Counted from the first letter of the stretch, positions 25,637-35,169 are shown. The stretch is DNA of 64,000 nt from Bacillota bacterium (GCA_023398375.1 JAEWSH010000019.1:62001-126000), one strand, 5' to 3'. A program made the numbers and translations. The notes: a model not told the origin generated them from the sequence alone.

Positions 25637-26983
25637 TTATAATGATTGGATTAGTTTATCAGAGTGTTTATTCATCCATACAAAAACACAGATACAAATG
25701 ATGACTGATAGAGCTGAACCTGCCGGAGATGCAATTCCCATTGGAAAAAGTGTATCAGAAAAATAATGTGATGCCAAATATGCAAGCGGGATACGTGCGC
25801 AAATTATGGAAATTGAATTATGGATAAATGATATACCAGATAAACCGTATGCACAGAAATAGCCACTAAAACTAAAATGAATTCCTGCAAAAATACAATC
25901 CCAAACATAACCACGCATGTATTGACCGCCGAGCAAAACTACTTTAGCATTATCTGTAAATATACCGACAGCTGGTTCGGCTGCAAATTGCATGATAATA
26001 GCTGAAATTGTACCAAAAGAAAACGCTATCAAAGTAGCATATTGTAGAGTCTTACGGGCACGATCATGCTTACTCGCACCAATATTTTGTGCGGAAAGTG
26101 CAGAAACAGTCGATAGCATGGAAGATGGAACAAGAAATAAAATGCTGATAATTTTTTCAACGATACCTACTGCTGCTGCATCATTAAGTCCCCGCTTATT
26201 TGCAATTACAATAATCACAATAAAAGCAATCTGAATAAAACCATCCTGTAATGCAACAGGGACACCAACTTTCAGCAAACTGCCCATGGTTCTTTTTTGT
26301 GGCTTAAAATCCTCCGGTGATAGACTTACACAGGTTTTTTGCCTTATAATAACGACCAAAGAAACAATAACACTGATGGTTTGTGACAATATTGTTCCTA
26401 ATGCAGCACCGGCTGCACCAAGTTGAAATATCCCGATAAAAAGATAGTCCAGTGTGATATTAAACACGCAAGCAATTGCAATAAAATACATTGGGCTTTT
26501 GGAGTCACCCATTCCACGAAAAATGGAACTGATTATGTTGTACGCAGTAATAAACGGTATACCAAAAAAACAAATTGTAAGATATGAAGCGGTTTCTGAA
26601 ATAGCTTCGGTAGGAGTTGACATAATGTCAACAATTGAATTTACTGCAAGGAGCAACACAACCGTAAATATGACTGACAAAGCCATGAACAGAGTGATGG
26701 TATTTCCAATTGCAAGAGATACTTGCTTATGATTTTTTGCACCGATTGCTCGTCCAATCATAATTGTTGCACCCATTGCCAGACCGACAATCATGACCGT
26801 CAACATATGCATAATCTGGCTTCCGATAGAAACTGCCGCCGTACTATCAGCTCCATTGAATTGTCCGATCATAAACAGGTCAGCCATTCCATATAGTGTT
26901 TGAAGAAAATAAGATAGTAAGTACGGTAGTGAGAAATACACAACTGTTTTGAATACACCACCTGTGGTTAAATTCTTTTCCAT
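25637..26983 (-). CDS. MATE-family multidrug efflux transporter
   Basis: About 448 aa with 12 predicted helices in two homologous halves (MATE fold). Features include YFSLPYLLSYFLQTLYGMADLFMIGQF at the start and SIFRGMGDSKSPMYF in the first half. MATE proteins export cationic drugs or metabolites using a Na+ or H+ gradient. The start could be ATG 26983 (MEKNLTTGG) or ATG 27007; neither has an ideal ribosome site, and 26983 gives the usual family N-terminus. Partner of the MerR regulator downstream. Confidence 0.92.
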   Translation of the reverse strand: MEKNLTTGGVFKTVVYFSLPYLLSYFLQTLYGMADLFMIGQFNGADSTAAVSIGSQIMHMLTVMIVGLAMGATIMIGRAIGAKNHKQVSLAIGNTITLFMALSVIFTVVLLLAVNSIVDIMSTPTEAISETASYLTICFFGIPFITAYNIISSIFRGMGDSKSPMYFIAIACVFNITLDYLFIGIFQLGAAGAALGTILSQTISVIVSLVVIIRQKTCVSLSPEDFKPQKRTMGSLLKVGVPVALQDGFIQIAFIVIIVIANKRGLNDAAAVGIVEKIISILFLVPSSMLSTVSALSAQNIGASKHDRARKTLQYATLIAFSFGTISAIIMQFAAEPAVGIFTDNAKVVLLGGQYMRGYVWDCIFAGIHFSFSGYFCAYGLSGISFIHNSISIICARIPLAYLASHYFSDTLFPMGIASPAGSALSVIICICVFVWMNKHSDKLIQSL

Positions 26984-27115
26984 AATAAATCCGCGTCCTT
27001 TACTCATTTCTATTTGAGTGTATCATAATGTCTACAACTATTGTAGAGTCAATGCATAAAGTGACCAATGATGTAGAATGATTTAATAAAATGAATAAAT
27101 ACGTAAATATGAAGA

Positions 27116-27181
27116 AATAAATAGTTGACATTGCAACTAAAAGGAACTACACTTTAATGGTTGCAATGTCAACTATTTATT
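27116..27181. repeat. 22-bp perfect inverted repeat
   Basis: AATAAATAGTTGACATTGCA and two more bases (27116-27137) are repeated inverted at 27160-27181, with a 22-bp spacer. It contains TTGCAATGTCAA and lies upstream of the divergent MATE gene. It may be an operator or a hairpin. Confidence 0.75.
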
Positions 27182-27183
27182 CG

Positions 27184-27470
27184 TTATGGGATTCAAAGTC
27201 AAAAGCTTATGATAGAACTTGGCTTCGTCAATTTGCACATATACTTGTAAAACAAAAATTGATGCACGACATAGTTTGGTGAGCAACTGTATGAAGCCGC
27301 TGGTACTTAGAGCAATGTATTTTATGCTCTTATGTACCACTGCGTGCTGAGTCCAAGCGGGAGCGTGTTGCGAATGAAGTATGTCGTGCATTAATTTTGT
27401 CTTAACATAAATCGTGCAAATTGACGAATTCAAATATGTAAACAAGCTTTTGATACCCTAATCTTTATAG
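27184..27470. repeat. Long imperfect palindrome (possible MITE-like element or structured RNA)
   Basis: The two ~140-bp arms match inverted in many blocks: TCAAAAGCTT, CGTCAATTTGCAC, ATGCACGACATA, GCAAC and GGTAC...GAGCA near the centre. Transcribed, it would fold into one very long hairpin. I do not recognise the family. It does not encode a transposase. Confidence 0.75.
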
Positions 27471-27491
27471 GAATTTAGGAGAGGAAGTATT

Positions 27492-27929
27492 ATGGAAAAA
27501 CGTTTGGGAAGATTGATTTCAATGCTATATAGAAAGAGTCAGGTTTATTTGAGTCAGGAACTAAAAAATTATGATATTACATCTGCGGAATATCCAATCC
27601 TGATTGCGCTGAATCAAAATAATGGTGCTACGCAGGAGGAATTGTCGTCGCATCTGTATTTGGATAAATCAGCTGTTACCAGAGTAATACAGGCACTTAT
27701 GGAGAAAGGGTTCGTCACAAGAAGTAAAGATGAACGGGATCTGAGATGCAATAGAATCTATCTTACGGAAAAGGGATGTAAAGTACAGAAGCCAATAAAG
27801 GCAGCATTGGATCATTGGAACAATATATTAATGATGCATATGGAAAAAGAGAAACAGGACATAATATATGAATTATTAATACGTATGGCAGAAAATGTGA
27901 ATGAGGAATTTTTAAAGAGAAAAGCGTGA
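27492..27929 (+). CDS. MarR-family transcriptional regulator
   Basis: 145 aa. Winged-helix segment ATQEELSSHLYLDKSAVTRVIQALMEKGFVTRSKDERDLRCNRIYLTEKG gives the MarR recognition helix and wing (residues ~50-100), flanked by dimerisation helices. GGAGAGGAAG precedes the ATG. The stop is 12 bp before a MATE gene, so this is a two-gene efflux operon with its own repressor. Confidence 0.94.
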   Translation: MEKRLGRLISMLYRKSQVYLSQELKNYDITSAEYPILIALNQNNGATQEELSSHLYLDKSAVTRVIQALMEKGFVTRSKDERDLRCNRIYLTEKGCKVQKPIKAALDHWNNILMMHMEKEKQDIIYELLIRMAENVNEEFLKRKA

Positions 27930-27941
27930 AAAGAGAAAATT

Positions 27942-29339
27942 ATGAGCGAAAAGATAAAAGAGAATCCATTAGGGGCAGAGCCGATTAATAAATTGTTAAA
28001 GAGCTTTGCAGTGCCAAGTATCATAGCGATGTTGGTGAGTGCCCTGTACAACATTGTAGATCAGTTCTTTATAGGAAGAAGTATAGGAGGGCTGGGCAAT
28101 GCAGCAACTAATATTGCATTTCCGCTTTCTATTTCCTGCGTATCCATTGCTTTATTGTTTGGAATTGGTGGAGCATCCACATTTAATCTTGCGATGGGAA
28201 AGGGAGATAAAAAAGAAGCAGTTTATTATATTGGAAATGCAGCAGTCATGATGTTCGGATGTGGTTTGGTCTTATGTGTCATTACGCAGATATTCTTAAC
28301 CCCCCTGCTGATATTTTTCGGAGCACCTGCTGATGTTCTTGGATATGCCAAGATTTACACCCGTATCACTTCCATCGGATTTCCGTTTTTGATTCTGGCT
28401 ACAGGCGGAGGACATCTGATACGTGCAGACGGAAGTCCCAAGTTTACTATGCTCTGCAATCTTACAGGAGCAGTTATTAATACAATTTTGGATGCAATTT
28501 TTGTTTTCGTACTCAATATGGGAATGGCAGGAGCTGCAATTGCAACGATTATTGGACAGACAATATCAGGTGTGATGGCTTTTTATTACTTGCGCAATTA
28601 TAAGACCGCTGCAATTAAAAAGGAACATTTAATAATTAGAAGAAAATATTGTGGACGGATCGTTTCACTTGGAGCAGCACCCTGCAGTAATCAGCTTGCA
28701 ATGATGGTCGTTCAGATTGTAATGAATAAATCACTGGCATATTATGGGTCATTATCGTCATATGGGCAGGCTATACCGTTGGCCAGTGTCGGAATCATAA
28801 CGAAGGTAAATCAGGTATTTTTTTCGTTCATCATAGGTCTGTCTCAGGGATTGCAGCCAATCGTCAGCTTTAATTATGGAGCAAAGAAGTTTACGCGTGT
28901 TAAAAGTGCATATATACGGGCGATTTCTTATGGATTTGGTTTATCGCTCATCGCATTTATTATGTTCCAACTTTTGCCTCGCCAGATTATATCTGTGTTT
29001 GGAAATGGTTCGGAAGGATACTACCGATTTGCAGTAAGTTATTTTAAAGTATTTTTATTCTTTACGTTCTTAAACTTTTTACAGCCTATTTCCTCTAATT
29101 TTTTTACTGCAATCGGGAAACCTAAAAAAGGTATTTTCTTATCACTGACCAGACAGATTTTATTCTTATTACCATTGATTTTGCTTCTGCCATTGTCTTT
29201 TGGAATTGATGGAATACTATATGCCGGACCGATTGCGGATCTTACTGCCGGAGTAGTGGCCGTCATCATGATAATAAAAGAATTTAAGAATAAGCATTAT
29301 TGGGAGACCAGTCATGATGAAAAAAAGGGAGAATTATGA
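27942..29339 (+). CDS. MATE-family efflux transporter
   Basis: 465 aa with 12 helices. MATE features include LLKSFAVPSIIAMLVSALYNIVDQFFIG, the conserved GIGGASTFNLAMGKGDKKEA of the first half and LSQGLQPIVSFNYGAKKF of the second. It is more like the MepA/NorM branch than the other MATE in this window. Probably regulated by the MarR protein encoded just upstream. Confidence 0.94.
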   Translation: MSEKIKENPLGAEPINKLLKSFAVPSIIAMLVSALYNIVDQFFIGRSIGGLGNAATNIAFPLSISCVSIALLFGIGGASTFNLAMGKGDKKEAVYYIGNAAVMMFGCGLVLCVITQIFLTPLLIFFGAPADVLGYAKIYTRITSIGFPFLILATGGGHLIRADGSPKFTMLCNLTGAVINTILDAIFVFVLNMGMAGAAIATIIGQTISGVMAFYYLRNYKTAAIKKEHLIIRRKYCGRIVSLGAAPCSNQLAMMVVQIVMNKSLAYYGSLSSYGQAIPLASVGIITKVNQVFFSFIIGLSQGLQPIVSFNYGAKKFTRVKSAYIRAISYGFGLSLIAFIMFQLLPRQIISVFGNGSEGYYRFAVSYFKVFLFFTFLNFLQPISSNFFTAIGKPKKGIFLSLTRQILFLLPLILLLPLSFGIDGILYAGPIADLTAGVVAVIMIIKEFKNKHYWETSHDEKKGEL

Positions 29340-29451
29340 GCATGAAGGTAATCGCAGGTAGAAGAAGTATTTGTAAATTTAAAGAAGATAAGAATACAGA
29401 CTATAATAAATAAGATTTCATTTGGATACTCTATGAAGAAGCAGTTTTTTA

Positions 29452-29480
29452 TTGCAATATGGAAAAATTTTCATTACAAT
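29452..29480 (+). promoter_or_regulatory. Probable sigma-A promoter of xylA
   Basis: TTGCAA (29452) and TACAAT (29475) are separated by 17 bp, 57 bp upstream of the xylose isomerase start. The match to TTGACA/TATAAT with ideal spacing is good. Confidence 0.6.
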
Positions 29481-29536
29481 AGAGCTAAGAAGCTGTAAAA
29501 GTTCTATAAATTTGGGTGTATAAGGAGGAATCAAAA

Positions 29537-30853
29537 ATGAGTGAAATTTTTAAGAAATTACCAGTAATTTCCTATGAGGGACCAAAAAGCAAAAACCCTC
29601 ATGCATTTAAGTATTATGACCCGGAACGTATTATTATGGGAAAGACGATGAAAGAGCATCTTCCTTTCTCTATGGCTTGGTGGCATAATATGTGTGCTAC
29701 GGGAGCGGACATGTTTGGAGTAGGAACTGCAGATAAAAGCTTTGGAACCCCGACAGGAACCATAGAGCATGCGAAAGCAAAGGTAGATGCAGGATTCGAG
29801 TTTATGCAGAAGCTCGGTATTTCCTATTTCTGTTTTCATGATACGGATATCGTGCCGGAAGCAGATACAATAGATGAAACGAATCGCAGACTGGATGAGA
29901 TAACGGATTATATTAAAATAAAAATGAAAGAAACAGACATTAAACTTTTATGGGGAACTGCGAATATGTTTTCCAATCCACGCTATATGAACGGAGCAGG
30001 AAGTACAAGTTCGGCAGATGTGTTCTGTTTTGCTGCAGCCCAGGTAAAAAAGGCACTTGACTGTACAGTGAAGCTGGGTGGAAAAGGTTATGTGTTCTGG
30101 GGTGGCAGAGAAGGCTATGAGACATTACTAAATACGGATGTGAAATTTGAAATCGAAAATATTGCAAAGTTGATGAAGCTGGCGGTTGACTACGGTAGAA
30201 AGATAGGATTCACCGGAGATTTTTATATTGAACCAAAACCGAAGGAGCCAATGAAACATCAATATGATTTTGATGCGGCAACAGCAATTGGCTTTCTTCG
30301 TCAATATGGATTGGATAAAGATTTTAAAATGAATATTGAGGCAAATCATGCGACCTTGGCAGGACATACATTCCAGCATGAATTACGTATCAGTGCGATC
30401 AACGGAATGCTTGGAAGTATAGATGCGAATCAGGGAGACTACTTGCTTGGCTGGGATACTGACCAGTTTCCATCTAATGTCTACGATGCAACTTTATGTA
30501 TGTATGAGGTATTAAAGGCTGGCGGAATCAGCGGAGGCTTTAATTTTGACTCCAAAACAAGAAGACCAAGTTATACACAGGAGGATATGTTCGATGCCTA
30601 TATTTTGGGAATGGATACCTTTGCATTAGGACTGATCAAGGCAGCAGAAATGATAGAGGATGGACGGATTGATACGTTTGTAAAAGAGAAATATGCAAGC
30701 TTTGAAAGCGGTATCGGAAAGAAAATCCGACAGGGAGAAACATCTCTGGAAGAACTGGCAGAATATGCAGTTAAAATGGGGAAACCGGAACTTCCTTCTT
30801 CGGGAAAGCAGGAACATCTGGAAGGTGTGCTTAATAATATCCTGTTCGGCTGA
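29537..30853 (+). CDS. xylA: Xylose isomerase
   Basis: 438 aa, the usual length of class II xylose isomerases. Conserved segments: FSMAWWHNMCATGADMFG, FCFHDTDIVPE (catalytic histidine), YVFWGGREGYE, FYIEPKPKEPMKHQYD (metal ligand glutamate and the KPKEP signature) and NIEANHATLAGHTFQHE. ATAAGGAGGAATC precedes ATG 29537; the frame is open further up but without a site. It converts xylose to xylulose. No xylulokinase is adjacent. It fits a hemicellulose cargo theme with the GH51 enzyme that follows. Confidence 0.96.
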   Translation: MSEIFKKLPVISYEGPKSKNPHAFKYYDPERIIMGKTMKEHLPFSMAWWHNMCATGADMFGVGTADKSFGTPTGTIEHAKAKVDAGFEFMQKLGISYFCFHDTDIVPEADTIDETNRRLDEITDYIKIKMKETDIKLLWGTANMFSNPRYMNGAGSTSSADVFCFAAAQVKKALDCTVKLGGKGYVFWGGREGYETLLNTDVKFEIENIAKLMKLAVDYGRKIGFTGDFYIEPKPKEPMKHQYDFDAATAIGFLRQYGLDKDFKMNIEANHATLAGHTFQHELRISAINGMLGSIDANQGDYLLGWDTDQFPSNVYDATLCMYEVLKAGGISGGFNFDSKTRRPSYTQEDMFDAYILGMDTFALGLIKAAEMIEDGRIDTFVKEKYASFESGIGKKIRQGETSLEELAEYAVKMGKPELPSSGKQEHLEGVLNNILFG

Positions 30854-30895
30854 TATGAACTTTAAATAAAACATATACAAAAAAATAAAATAATA

Positions 30896-30935
30896 AAAAT
30901 GTGCGTTCTTCAGTATGAGGAGCGCATTTTTTTGT
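30896..30935 (+). terminator. Terminator after xylA
   Basis: AAAATG..GCGTTCTTC pairs (with G-U pairs) with GAGGAGCGCATTTT and is followed by a T-run. Confidence 0.65.
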
Positions 30936-30937
30936 AT

Positions 30938-31003
30938 AGTTTACGCGAGTAATGAGGAAAATGCGCTGGCGGCAGAAGTATTTGACGAATACCGAGATAC
31001 AAG
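30938..31003. repeat. Dispersed repeat, divergent short copy
   Basis: TTTACGCGAGTAATGAG, then GCTGGCGGCAGAAGTATTTG and CGAATACCGAGATA. The same order of blocks is found at 54191-54290 (TTTACGCGAGCAACGAG, GCTGG, GTATTTGGCGA, CCGCGATA). Confidence 0.6.
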
Positions 31004-31153
31004 CAAAGTACAAAAAAATATTACACTTTTTTATCATATTTTATTGTAACCAAAAAAAATTACACAATCCACAAAAAATAGAATATAGAGAAGCAAATGA
31101 AAATGCCATAGAATAAGCACAGAATTTGTTGATCGTCAAAAGGAGGAAATAAA

Positions 31154-32680
31154 ATGAAAAGAGCATCTTGCTTTAGTGACAAACATTATACAATTGGAAA
31201 AATTGATGAAAAGATGTATTCATCATTTACAGAGCACTTGGGAAGAAGCATTTATTCGGGTATCTACGAACCGGGACATCCGGATGCGGATGAGGATGGT
31301 TACAGAAAAGATGTAATGGGACTTGTGAAGGAATTAAATGTTCCTGTCATCAGATATCCGGGCGGCAATTTTGTGTCCTGCTATGACTGGCATGACGGAA
31401 TCGGACCAAAGGAAAACAGACCCAAAAGAATGGATTATGCATGGGCAAGCATTGAAACCAATGAATTTGGAATTGATGAGTTCTGTAGATGGGCAAAAAA
31501 AGCCGGAGTAGAACCAATGATTGCAGTAAATCTTGGAACAGGCTCCATCAAAGATGCCGGAGATTTAGTCGAATACTGTAATCATCCAGGTGGAACTTAT
31601 TGGAGTGATTTAAGAGCTGAAAATGGAAGTCCGGAACCATACGACATTAAGTATTGGTGTCTTGGAAATGAAATGGAAGGAAGCTGGCAGGCGGGACATT
31701 TATCAGCAGAAGATTATACGAAGAAATCTTTAGAGGCAGCAAAGATCATGAAATGGGTAGATCCCACTATTAAATTGGTTGCATGCGGCAGTAGTTATGA
31801 GATGCTTCCGACCTACATGGAATGGGATAGAACAATGCTTAGCAAGTTATATGACCAGGTCGATTATGTATCAACACATAATTATACCATGAATGCAGGA
31901 CAAGGAACTACTGATTTTGTGGCAGCGTATAAGCAGTTAGATGAACATATCAAGAACAGTGCAAGAGTGATTGACTATGTAAAAGGAAAAAACCACTATA
32001 AAAAAGATTTGAAGATCTGTCTGGATGAGTGGAACGTATGGAATTTTCAAGACATTAAATTAAGCTCCCTAGATGATTTACAGGGCCTTACAACTTTTGA
32101 AATGACTTCGGCAGGAAAGTGGGAAATAGCACCACCAATTCTAGAAGAGAAATATAGTCTTCTGGATGCCATAGTAGTTGGAGGCCTTGGAATCACTTTA
32201 TTAAATAACGCAGATGTAGTAGAAATAGCATGTCTGGCACAACTAATCAATGTAATAGCACCGATTACGACAATGAAAAATGGAGGCATATTGAAGCAAG
32301 CCATTTATCATCCTTTCCATATGTTGAGTAAATACGGACATGGAGTGACGATGAAAGCGATTGTAGACGCCCCGGTTTATCATTGTGGTTTTGGAGACTT
32401 ACCGATCATAGAACCCGCAGTAATCTACAATGAAGAGGCGGATGAAGTCAGGATCTTTGTACTGAATTGTGAACAGGAGGAGGATGTAGAACTTAATATC
32501 TGTTTACAAGGTTATGGAGATAAAAAGGTAAAAGAGCATCTTGTTTTAAATGGAAATGATTACGAAATCCGCAATACCTTTGAAGAACCGGATAATGTAG
32601 GAATGAAAAAATTGTCTGTAAAGGATAATAGCAGTGTGATTCTTCCGAAATTATCTTGGAATGTTATTATTTTAGACTAA
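31154..32680 (+). CDS. abfA: GH51 alpha-L-arabinofuranosidase
   Basis: 508 aa, cytoplasmic. The acid/base glutamate is in WCLGNEMEGSW (E173) and the nucleophile in CLDEWNVWNF (E292), matching the GH51 pair in spacing and context. GGRSIYSGIYEPG-like N-terminus (LGRSIYSGIYEPGHP) and VPVIRYPGGNFVSCYDWHDGIGP are also typical. It removes arabinose from arabino-oligosaccharides taken up from arabinan or arabinoxylan. AAAAGGAGGAAAT gives strong initiation. It heads an operon with the ABC sugar importer downstream (15 bp gap). Confidence 0.95.
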   Translation: MKRASCFSDKHYTIGKIDEKMYSSFTEHLGRSIYSGIYEPGHPDADEDGYRKDVMGLVKELNVPVIRYPGGNFVSCYDWHDGIGPKENRPKRMDYAWASIETNEFGIDEFCRWAKKAGVEPMIAVNLGTGSIKDAGDLVEYCNHPGGTYWSDLRAENGSPEPYDIKYWCLGNEMEGSWQAGHLSAEDYTKKSLEAAKIMKWVDPTIKLVACGSSYEMLPTYMEWDRTMLSKLYDQVDYVSTHNYTMNAGQGTTDFVAAYKQLDEHIKNSARVIDYVKGKNHYKKDLKICLDEWNVWNFQDIKLSSLDDLQGLTTFEMTSAGKWEIAPPILEEKYSLLDAIVVGGLGITLLNNADVVEIACLAQLINVIAPITTMKNGGILKQAIYHPFHMLSKYGHGVTMKAIVDAPVYHCGFGDLPIIEPAVIYNEEADEVRIFVLNCEQEEDVELNICLQGYGDKKVKEHLVLNGNDYEIRNTFEEPDNVGMKKLSVKDNSSVILPKLSWNVIILD

Positions 32681-32694
32681 AATTGGAGGGAATG

Positions 32695-34194
32695 ATGGGC
32701 TCAAAAGTAATATTAAAAGTAAAGAATGTATCAAAAGATTTTGGGCTGACACGTGCACTGGCGAATATATCTGTTGATATTCATCAAGGTGAGATCATTG
32801 GATTGATTGGTGAGAATGGTTCTGGAAAATCCACCTTGTCTTCCATTGTGTCCGGAGTATATCCTGCTTCAGAAGGAAGTCTGGAATTAAATGGTGAAAA
32901 ATATGAACCAATAAATACAGTAGATGCGCAAACCCATGGAATCAGCATGATTGCCCAGGAAATGGGAACACTTCCGGGAATCCGGGTCGCAGATAATATT
33001 TTTCTTGGAAAGGAACAGATATTTACGAGCTGCGGTGTAGTTAACCGTAAAAAGATGTATCAGGCAGCAAGAGAGGCACTTGTAAAAATCGGGATCGGAG
33101 ATATTAACCCGGAAGATCCAATTGTGAAATACAGCCTGGAAGAAAGAAAGCTGATAGAAGTAGTAAGGGCTTTGTACTGTGAGCCAAAGATATTTATCAT
33201 AGATGAAACTACCACAGCACTGTCACAGAGGGGCAGAGACATTATTTATAAGATTATCCGGGAATTTAAAGAACAGAATAAGACTGTGTTGTTTGTCTCC
33301 CATGATTTAGAAGAGCTAATGCAGGTATGCACCCGTCTGATCGTCTTAAGAGATGGCGCTTTTATTGCCGAACTGGAAAAAAATGAGTTTGATGAAGACA
33401 AAATTAAAGAGTTAATGGTGGGACGTAAGCTGACAGGAGATTATTACAGAAGTGATTTCGATGGTAGTTCTTTAAAAGAAATAGTATTAAAAGCAGACCG
33501 TATTTATACAGGCAAGAGCTTGAAAGGTATTTCGCTGGAATTACATAAAGGTGAAATACTTGGGATTGGCGGATTGACGGATTGCGGGATGCATGAATTA
33601 GGAAAGGTCCTATTTGGGAATACAAAGACTCTTTATGGAAAAGTTACCTTATCGAACGGCGAAAAAATTAGAACAGAGAAACAGGCGATTAAAAACAGAA
33701 TTGGCTATGTTTCTAAGAACAGAGATCAGGAAGCACTAATCCTGTCAACAAGTATTTTAGAAAATATCGAACTTCCATCGCTGAATAAATTGAAAAAGCT
33801 TGGATTAATAACCAAAGGTATAGAAAAAAAATTTACTAGTAAGCAGGTAAATGAATTAAGTGTAAAATGTAGAGAAATCACACAGAATGTGCGAGAACTG
33901 AGCGGTGGTAACAAACAGAAAGTAGTATTTGGTAAGTGGCTTGGAAATGAGTCTGAGATATTTATACTGGATTGTCCTACCAGGGGTATTGATATTGGTG
34001 TAAAAGCATTTATGTATCGCTTGATGTATCAGCTGAAACAAGAAGGAAAATCCATTATCATGATATCGGAAGAATTACCAGAATTGATCGGTATGAGTGA
34101 CAGAATCATTATTATGAAAGATGGAAAAATACAAAAAAAATTTGAACGAGCAGCTGATTTGAATGAAGCAGCACTAATCAAAGAAATGGTATAA
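32695..34194 (+). CDS. Sugar ABC transporter ATP-binding protein (RbsA/AraG/XylG type, two ATPase domains)
   Basis: About 500 aa with two tandem ABC domains. The first has Walker A GENGSGKSTL, Walker B FIIDETT and the signature region YSLEERKLIEV. The second has a degenerate Walker A (GGLTDCGMHELGK) but a good signature (LSGGNKQKVVFGKWL) and FILDCPTRGIDIG, as is normal for this family. ATG 32695 has GGAGG five bases upstream; 32692 is also possible. It energises uptake of a pentose or hexose through the two permeases that follow. Confidence 0.94.
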   Translation: MGSKVILKVKNVSKDFGLTRALANISVDIHQGEIIGLIGENGSGKSTLSSIVSGVYPASEGSLELNGEKYEPINTVDAQTHGISMIAQEMGTLPGIRVADNIFLGKEQIFTSCGVVNRKKMYQAAREALVKIGIGDINPEDPIVKYSLEERKLIEVVRALYCEPKIFIIDETTTALSQRGRDIIYKIIREFKEQNKTVLFVSHDLEELMQVCTRLIVLRDGAFIAELEKNEFDEDKIKELMVGRKLTGDYYRSDFDGSSLKEIVLKADRIYTGKSLKGISLELHKGEILGIGGLTDCGMHELGKVLFGNTKTLYGKVTLSNGEKIRTEKQAIKNRIGYVSKNRDQEALILSTSILENIELPSLNKLKKLGLITKGIEKKFTSKQVNELSVKCREITQNVRELSGGNKQKVVFGKWLGNESEIFILDCPTRGIDIGVKAFMYRLMYQLKQEGKSIIMISEELPELIGMSDRIIIMKDGKIQKKFERAADLNEAALIKEMV

Positions 34195-34209
34195 GAGGGG
34201 GGGAATAAC

Positions 34210-35169
34210 ATGAATCACGTAAAAAAGAAAGAAAAAGTTTTAAATACGGCTGAATTATTTCGAAAAATAATCCCCTATCTTGGAATTATTATTATGATTG
34301 TTGTTTTTCAGATTTTTGGAGGGGGAAAACTTCTGACAAAAGGTAATCTGAATAGTATATTGAATCAAACCATATATGTGGCAATTATGGCTTTTGGGGC
34401 AATTTTTGTATATGGACATGGAGGAATGGATCTGTCCTATGGCGGCGTAATAGGATTTAGTGTATTGATTTCGATCTTGGTAGCAAATACAGGAGCACCG
34501 GTAGTAATCGTGTTTCTCTCTAATGTACTTGCAGCACTGATTTGGTTCCTTCTGAATGGTACAGTTTCGATTTATTTAAAAGTGTCTCCATTTATTACAT
34601 CTTTATGTATAATGTATATGTGTCGTGGTATCTTAAATACAGTATGCGCATCTCAGAAATACAGCATCCCGGTATATCTGTATGATTATGATAACCAGAC
34701 ATTCAAGGCATGCATGCTGATAGGGGTCTTTGTCGTCTGCTTCTTATTGTTTGAAAAGAGCAGTATAGGAAAAGAAAACAAAGCAATTGGTGGAAATCCT
34801 ATCGCAGCAAGGCAAGGCGGGGTCAGTGTAGAAAAAACAAGAATGATAGCTTATATCATCAGTGGGGTTACAGTGGGCATAGCTGGGTTTATCTTGATGA
34901 CCAGAGCTGGAAGTGTGAGCACATCCACTGGACAAGGACTTGAAATGAATGTTATCACTGCACTGGTTCTGGGAGGTGTTCCCCTTTCGGGCGGGTCACG
35001 TGTCAAAATGACAGGTGCGTTGATCGGCAGCTTTTCCGTAATATTGTTACGTAATGGATTGATAATTCTTGGAGTGAATGAACGTGTCATTGAAGGAATT
35101 CAAGGAGTCGTTCTACTATTATTGGTGTTCTTGACTTATGTTAAGAACAAGGATGGAATTTTAAAATAG
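34210..35169 (+). CDS. Sugar ABC transporter permease (RbsC/AraH family), first
   Basis: 319 aa, 8-10 transmembrane helices. Family features: GGMDLSYGGVIGFSVLIS and NGTVSIYLKVSPFITSLCIMYMCRGI, plus GGNPIAARQGGVSVEKTRMIAYIISG and VLGGVPLSGGSRVKMTGALIG. A GAGGGGGGG site precedes the ATG. It pairs with the second permease at 36409, suggesting a heterodimeric channel. Confidence 0.92.
   Translation: MNHVKKKEKVLNTAELFRKIIPYLGIIIMIVVFQIFGGGKLLTKGNLNSILNQTIYVAIMAFGAIFVYGHGGMDLSYGGVIGFSVLISILVANTGAPVVIVFLSNVLAALIWFLLNGTVSIYLKVSPFITSLCIMYMCRGILNTVCASQKYSIPVYLYDYDNQTFKACMLIGVFVVCFLLFEKSSIGKENKAIGGNPIAARQGGVSVEKTRMIAYIISGVTVGIAGFILMTRAGSVSTSTGQGLEMNVITALVLGGVPLSGGSRVKMTGALIGSFSVILLRNGLIILGVNERVIEGIQGVVLLLLVFLTYVKNKDGILK

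Larger units (their letters stand above)
26984..27491. other. 500-bp non-coding region rich in inverted repeats
   Basis: It separates divergent MATE and MarR genes. It holds the start/promoter region of the MATE gene, a 22-bp inverted repeat at 27116-27181 and a ~285-bp imperfect palindrome at 27184-27470, then the MarR promoter and ribosome site. A 90-codon minus-strand frame inside the palindrome is not considered a gene. Confidence 0.7.
30854..31153. other. Intergenic region between xylA and the GH51 operon
   Basis: It contains a terminator-like hairpin at about 30896-30933, a partial copy of a dispersed repeat (30938-31003) that recurs at 54191, and an AT-rich stretch that must hold the promoter of the arabinofuranosidase operon. 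No gene seen. Confidence 0.5.

Noticed and set aside
27173..27445. 90-codon minus-strand frame between the MATE and MarR genes
   Set aside because: It lies wholly inside the long palindrome, has no ribosome site and no recognisable protein features; both strands of a palindrome give such frames.
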